Shown: positions 59,201-64,000 of the stretch, piece by piece
Layout: the number at the start of each line of letters is the position of its first letter
Numbering within the stretch: the stretch's first letter is position 1
Assembly (NCBI RefSeq): GCF_021155765.1
Contig: NC_060112.1
Span: forward strand, 2,046,001 to 2,110,000
Length of the DNA stretch: 64,000 bases
Origin: Diprion similis
Taxonomy: Eukaryota > Arthropoda > Insecta > Hymenoptera > Diprionidae
Reading direction: 5' to 3'
Translations under genes and position numbers: made by a program
Notes under the pieces: model-generated
Told to the model about the DNA's origin: nothing
The model's input: the letters and a program-made list of their open reading frames with translations, nothing else
Database searches by the model: none

Positions 59201-62200
59201 AGTCTAGCCTGTACAGCATCTTCTGAACCTGCGCACTGATGTTTGTCTATCAGGTTAGTGCCCATAGCCAAGACGGACTGAATTCTGTCGGCATTGGCAG
59301 CAAGCTCAGCTTCAAACGCTTGGTGCTTTTGATGTTTGGATTGAATATTAGCAGGATCTTTGTAATTCTCTTCAGTAGCGAGTTGAAGCTTTTCAGCGAT
59401 CCAATTTTCCATCTCGTCGGCATCCCTGGAGAATTGTTGCAATGTCTGAGATTCACCCAATTTAGATCTTTTTTCAATAAGCGCATCTTTCAAATGCTTC
59501 CAACGATCCAAAACCTGGCGACGTCTTTCGTCAATTGGCTTGGCGGCGTAATGTTCCGCAGCTATTAATTGATCGGCAAGCGTTTGCAAGGCCGCGATTT
59601 TTTCTTCGTGAGCATTGATAGCCTTGTCAAAGTCTTCGTGTTTTTTAATCAGAGCTTCGACGTTATCACCACTGTCTACAGCATCCGCACTACCTAAGAA
59701 GGCCTCCCTAGCGCTCATCCAATTTTCAGCCTGCTCGCAATCTCGGCAGAAAAGTTGGAGTTCCAAATTCTGATCAAGCTGCATGCGGCGCTGGATCCAT
59801 GCTTTCTCAAGTTCTTGACGAGCCTCCGCCATTGCTTCTAGTTTTTCCTGAATTTCGACACTGGCATAGTGACTCGACTGCAGCAGCTGCTGTCCAAAAA
59901 GTTCAAAAGCTTGGAAGGTACCAGCACGAGCATCGATTTCAGTGCGATGTTCCTAAAAAATTTTTCCTGTGTTATTTACAACCGCAACAAATTTGAAATA
60001 TCAATCGCAGCTTTAACACGTGATTGCACCAAAAGCAAGTGGGCAGCCAAATTCATATTATAAAATGATTAAGCAAAAAATTAATAAGCACCACTCTCAT
60101 TCTCAAAGAGCTAACAAACTACATATTCTGTTACACTGGATTTTTTAAGAAAAAATTGTTTTTCACATAATATTATTATACTCTGACAATATGCGTGATA
60201 TTTAAAATTCCCGAAATACAAAAAAGTTTAAAAATGTTACACCTGTCATTTGCTTGGTTGAAAAAACAGATAATTGTCTATCACTTGGAGAATATTGTTA
60301 CTTTGCGCAACTGTGGTGGCACTGTTACAATTAAAAAATTCTCAGCAATGACTTGTGGTGTAGATACACATACCAGTAGCTATACATTGTATACATGATT
60401 GAGACAAGATTAGAAATGACAAGGCAAGCGCAGTTGATCTGATTTATGATACACATATTAATAGTCTAAATTTCGTTAGTTAATAATGGACTCGGAAAAC
60501 ATGTTACAGAATTATTTCCATGCTTAAACGCTTGGATACCTCTGGAAGGATGCCGTAACGCGCATCTATCTCTGCCCTGTGGCTCTACAATTTGAATGAT
60601 TTATGAATATCAAATATATTATAACATCTAAACTCCAGAAAGGTATTGATGCCAATTACATACCTGATGACGTTCCAGCAGTGCTTCGGCCCCAGTCACG
60701 TCACCAGCGAGTTCCTCAGATGCCACCAGTCCCATCATCGAGTTTATCCAAGCCATCAAATCTCGGTAGTCGCTTAGGAATCTCTGCAAATCATAAGAGT
60801 CCAATAGTTTTTCCTTTCTACTATTAGCTTTGGCCGTCAGCTGTGTCCATTCCTCGTTGATTTCTTTCTGTTTGGCATAGGTTTGTTCTGCGGTATCAGG
60901 ATGCGACTGCATCAATCGATTGGCTATTTCATCAAGCTGCCTTATTTTATCACCAAGAGCAGCCAGGTCACGTTCAAGACCCTCGTGTTTTCGTTGGAGA
61001 GCTTGAACGCTGCGAAGATCCTTTCCAAGGTCATCGTTGTTCAATGCAGCATCCTTCTCGCGAATCCAATCTTTCGTTTCGTCAACATCACGGTGGAATC
61101 GTTGAACTTCGTGAGCAGAGCCCAACTGACTGGCTCTCTCCGCAGTCAGGGTTTGAAGACTGGTCCACTTTTCGTTCAAATCTTGTATTTGGGTTTGAAT
61201 TTTGAGAGCAGCTTCGGTTTGTCCAAGACTCATCAGTTGAACGGCGATTTCATTCATCTCAGCCAATCGGACTTCGTTTGCCTTAAGATCTGCCTGGAAG
61301 TCGTCGAATTTCTTTTGCATTACTTCAACTTGCTCCAAGTCTTCGCCAACATCTTGAACCTGGGCATGATTTTCCTTTGCCTTGATCCAAGTGGCTAATT
61401 CCGCTGCTTCTCTGACGAGTACGTACGCTTTGGCGGTTTCGTTCAGTTTATTCTGACGCTCGTGAGCCAAATACAATAAGTCATCATACTGAGCTTGAAT
61501 TTGAGCCTGCCTAGCCGCAATTGAGCTCTGCTCTCTGGCAAGATTTTGCTGAGAGGCACTCAGACCAGCCTCAGGCTCGACCCGTTTCACATAAGCAGCT
61601 GGGACGAAGCCTTGCCTATCGTTCACCTCGACTTTCCACCAATCTTTATTATTGGAATTGAGAAGCGTAAGAGTATCGCCTTTCTTCATAGAGACTTCCC
61701 TTGGTGATTTTTCTGCATAATCGTAAAGAGCGACTACGCATTCTTTGCCAGCTATGTCTATAGTCGGTGTTTCCTGCTGTCTGCATGCAGCCGCCTGCTC
61801 TCTCAGGGCGCCGATAGTGCTGGCAAAAGCCTCCAAATCGCTGACAAGGGCTTCGTGCTTTTTGAGCAAAGCTTCCGAGCTATCTTCATCTTTGCCATAA
61901 TCGGTGTTCAAAACGATCGGACGTTTCTCTTTCATCCATGATTCCGCCTCATTTGCATCGGCAAAGTACTGATGCGCTTGCAGGGAGTCGTCTAAATCTG
62001 TTTTGCGCTGACGAGCCTTTTCTTTTAATTGTCCCCAGTGATCGTCGAGAGCTGCCAGCCTCTGGCTAATTTCTTCTGCTGCAAAATGTCCATCGTTACG
62101 CATTTTTGCTCCTGATTGGCAAACAGCAGCTACTCTGGGCTCATGATTATTTACTTCCGCCAGAACGGCCTGATGTTTTTTCTGTAAATTTTGCACACCA

Positions 62201-64000
62201 ATGAGATCTCGGCCACGGTTAGTACTTGCTGCGACAGGCTCTTTCTCCCTGATCCATGCTTCCTCATCCTCAATGTCTCGGAACAATTGCTGCACTTGAA
62301 GGGAGTCAAGAAGTCGCTGTTTCCTAATGCTCATCGGTCTTTGCAGCGCGGCATATCGGCCCACAAGTTGATCTTGCTTTGTTTTAATATTATCCGCATC
62401 GAAATGTCCTGAACTAACAAATTGTTGCGCAGCTTGAGCAATGCCTTCAATACGATCGGCATGGGAACCAACGTCAGCTTCAAGCAGCGCGTGTTTCTTC
62501 TGAAGATTTTGCACACTTGTTAAATCTTTACCGTAATCTTCGGACATGAGTTGGCCCTCAACTTCAGACAACCACAACTCAACATCTTCAACGGTACGAT
62601 TGAACTGCTGCTGCTGTGCAGCCTCTTGCAATTTAGATCCCTTTTTGTCAGTTGCTTGAACAAGACTGTCCCAAAGGCCACTGATTTCGTCAAGACGTGC
62701 GCGAATGCGATCACTGGCATAATGTTCTTCGTCAATCAACTTTTGCCCTGTGCTAAGAATTTCCTCCATGCGCGTGTTGTTTGCGTTCAACTCCTGCTCG
62801 AAATTTTGATGTTTCTGTACTTTGCCATTCAAATTTGTTGGGTCTAAGTAGCTGTCGTCAGTGGCGAATTTGAGTTTTTCATTCACCCAACCCTTGGTTT
62901 CGTCGCAATCTCTCTCAAACTGTTGTAGTGTGTAAGCATCAGCCAAACGCTGTCTTCTCTGAGCAGATTTATCCAGAAGGGCACCTCGCCGCTCGAGCAA
63001 CAGCTGCCGACGTTGGAATACATCTTCAGCCGCGTAATGATCGCCCTCGATAAGTTTACGGGCAAAGTCATCCAGCACTTTGATTTTTTCATCCTGAGCA
63101 GCCAGAGACTTGTTAAAGTCATCGTGTTTTTTGATCAGAGCTTCGACACTGTCCAGAGAATCTCCAAGGTCTTCGTTAGCCAGGAATGCTTCCTGCTTTG
63201 CCATCCAGGCATCAGCCTGCTCCGTGTCCCGATAAAATAGCTGCAAGTCCATGCATTGCTCATACAGAATGCGACGTTTTTCCCAAAGATCTAACAGGGA
63301 CTTCTTATCCTCTGCAAGAGACTCCAACTTCCTGGCTACCTCATCTGCTGCATAATGTTTCCTATCAAGAAGTTGTTGACCAGCGCGAGCAGTCGAGTCA
63401 AAACTGTCCTTCCGTGCGTCAATTTCTCCCTTGTGTTCCTGGTGCCGCTCTAGCAGCGCCTCTGCTCCCGCAACGTCTTTGGCAAGCTCGTCAGCAGATA
63501 TAATGGCTCGCATATCGTTCATCCATGAAACAAGATCCCTGTAGTCGGTCAAGAATCGATGAAGGTAGTAGGACTCGTCCAACTTAGATCTTCGTTCTTT
63601 TGCCTTAGCTGTCAAGCTCTCCCAGAGCTGCAATATTTCCGCATGTTTTGATTGGATTTGCTGGGAATGATCAGCCTGGTGAATAGCAGCTAGCCGATCC
63701 GCTTCGGCACCGAGAGTGGCCACCTTGTCCTCCAGAGCAGCTAAATCGCGCTCGATTCCCTCATGCTTGCGCTGAAGTGTCTGAACGCTAGCCAAATCGC
63801 GGCCAAAATCATCAGAGGACAGAACAACATCCTTCTCCGCGATCCATGCCATAGTTTCGTCGGCGTCTCGGTTAAATCTCTGTATCTCATGGGCGCCGAA
63901 TAATTTTTCCTGCCTGAGAATAGCGAGCTGCTTCAACCTCTGCCAAGACTCATTTAGCTCTTCCTTTCTACGAAGAATAGTGTCACGCTCAGGATGCCCA
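56267..64000 (-). CDS. alpha-Spec: Alpha-spectrin (partial, C-terminal 2,197 residues)
   Basis: Exons in transcript order: from beyond 64,000 to 60,664; 59,952-57,425; 57,326-57,272; 57,158-56,780; 56,647-56,481; 56,395-56,267 (stop TAA). All phases agree. The first complete codons in the window read [15 protein letters not shown]. By comparison with the ~2,415-residue fly protein, roughly 220 N-terminal residues (spectrin repeats 1-2) lie off the right edge. The two big exons are uninterrupted triple-helical spectrin repeats with recurring DLASVQ, LLKKH and EHE/AHE patterns. The SH3 domain ([23 protein letters not shown]) is at about 61,579-61,743. The C-terminal calmodulin-like region has EF-hand loops [12 protein letters not shown] (about 56,864-56,899) and [12 protein letters not shown] (about 56,604-56,639). 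It ends in [12 protein letters not shown]. Alpha-spectrin pairs with beta-spectrin in the submembrane skeleton. Confidence 0.98.
60540..60584 (-). CDS. alpha-Spec: Candidate 45-nt cassette exon of alpha-spectrin
   Basis: This stretch lies inside the 711-base intron between exons 60,664-64,000 and 57,425-59,952. On the - strand it is bounded by TTGTAG before and GTATCC after, and has 15 codons in phase 0: [15 protein letters not shown]. The next exon starts [15 protein letters not shown]. Eight of 15 positions are identical (HR, EIDAR, G), and most codons for those residues differ only at the third base (Arg in HR also at the first). Inclusion would add 15 residues in frame after LLERHQ. The upstream intron would be 79 bases, a normal size here. 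The polypyrimidine tract is poor and the donor is weaker than the others, so inclusion could be regulated, or the exon may be dead. Confidence 0.6.

Noticed and set aside
60195..60398. + strand open frame inside the alpha-spectrin intron
   Set aside because: Short, AT-rich, no family similarity, and on the opposite strand of an intron. Treated as chance.

Overview
The window reads as one end of an insect nuclear scaffold. Short introns (mostly 70-300 bp), AT-rich intergenic DNA, and an alpha-spectrin without the vertebrate calmodulin/calpain insertion point to an arthropod. I favour an insect, possibly Hymenoptera, but the order cannot be proved from this sequence.

Bases 1-41,323 (65% of the window) are one uninterrupted satellite array. 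It has about 121 head-to-tail copies of a ~342 bp monomer, all in one orientation, with no gene and no inserted transposon that I can see. Monomer variants fall into larger repeating blocks: 14-mers of 4,785 bp and a 5-mer of 1,710 bp at 6.8-21.5 kb, then 12-mers of 4,103 bp and a 15-mer of 5,129 bp at 21.5-39 kb. Several monomers are visible hybrids of two variant types, marking old unequal exchanges. The array breaks off inside a monomer at 41,323. It is probably cut by the window edge on the left.

Bases 41,324-64,000 are single-copy DNA with four genes. (1) ZCCHC7-like, a zinc-knuckle TRAMP-complex subunit for nuclear RNA surveillance, + strand, 42,750-48,625, six coding exons, with an unusually long predicted protein of about 1,653 residues. 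(2) WDR46/UTP7, an 18S rRNA processing factor, + strand, 49,271-51,555, five exons, 563 residues. (3) A choline-transporter-like SLC44 membrane protein, + strand, 52,723-55,465, seven exons, 652 residues, with a 205 bp hairpin MITE in one intron. (4) Alpha-spectrin, - strand, entering from the right edge and ending at 56,267. The window holds its last 2,197 residues, including the SH3 domain and EF-hands. The SLC44 and spectrin genes converge tail to tail.

The first two genes both serve nucleolar/nuclear RNA processing and sit about 0.24 kb apart. The other two are a membrane transporter and a membrane-skeleton protein with no evident functional tie to them. The most interesting coding signal is a 45-base in-frame candidate cassette exon in an alpha-spectrin intron (60,540-60,584, - strand). 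It looks like a diverged duplicate of the first 15 codons of the next exon. The most interesting structural signal is the multi-level organisation of the satellite.
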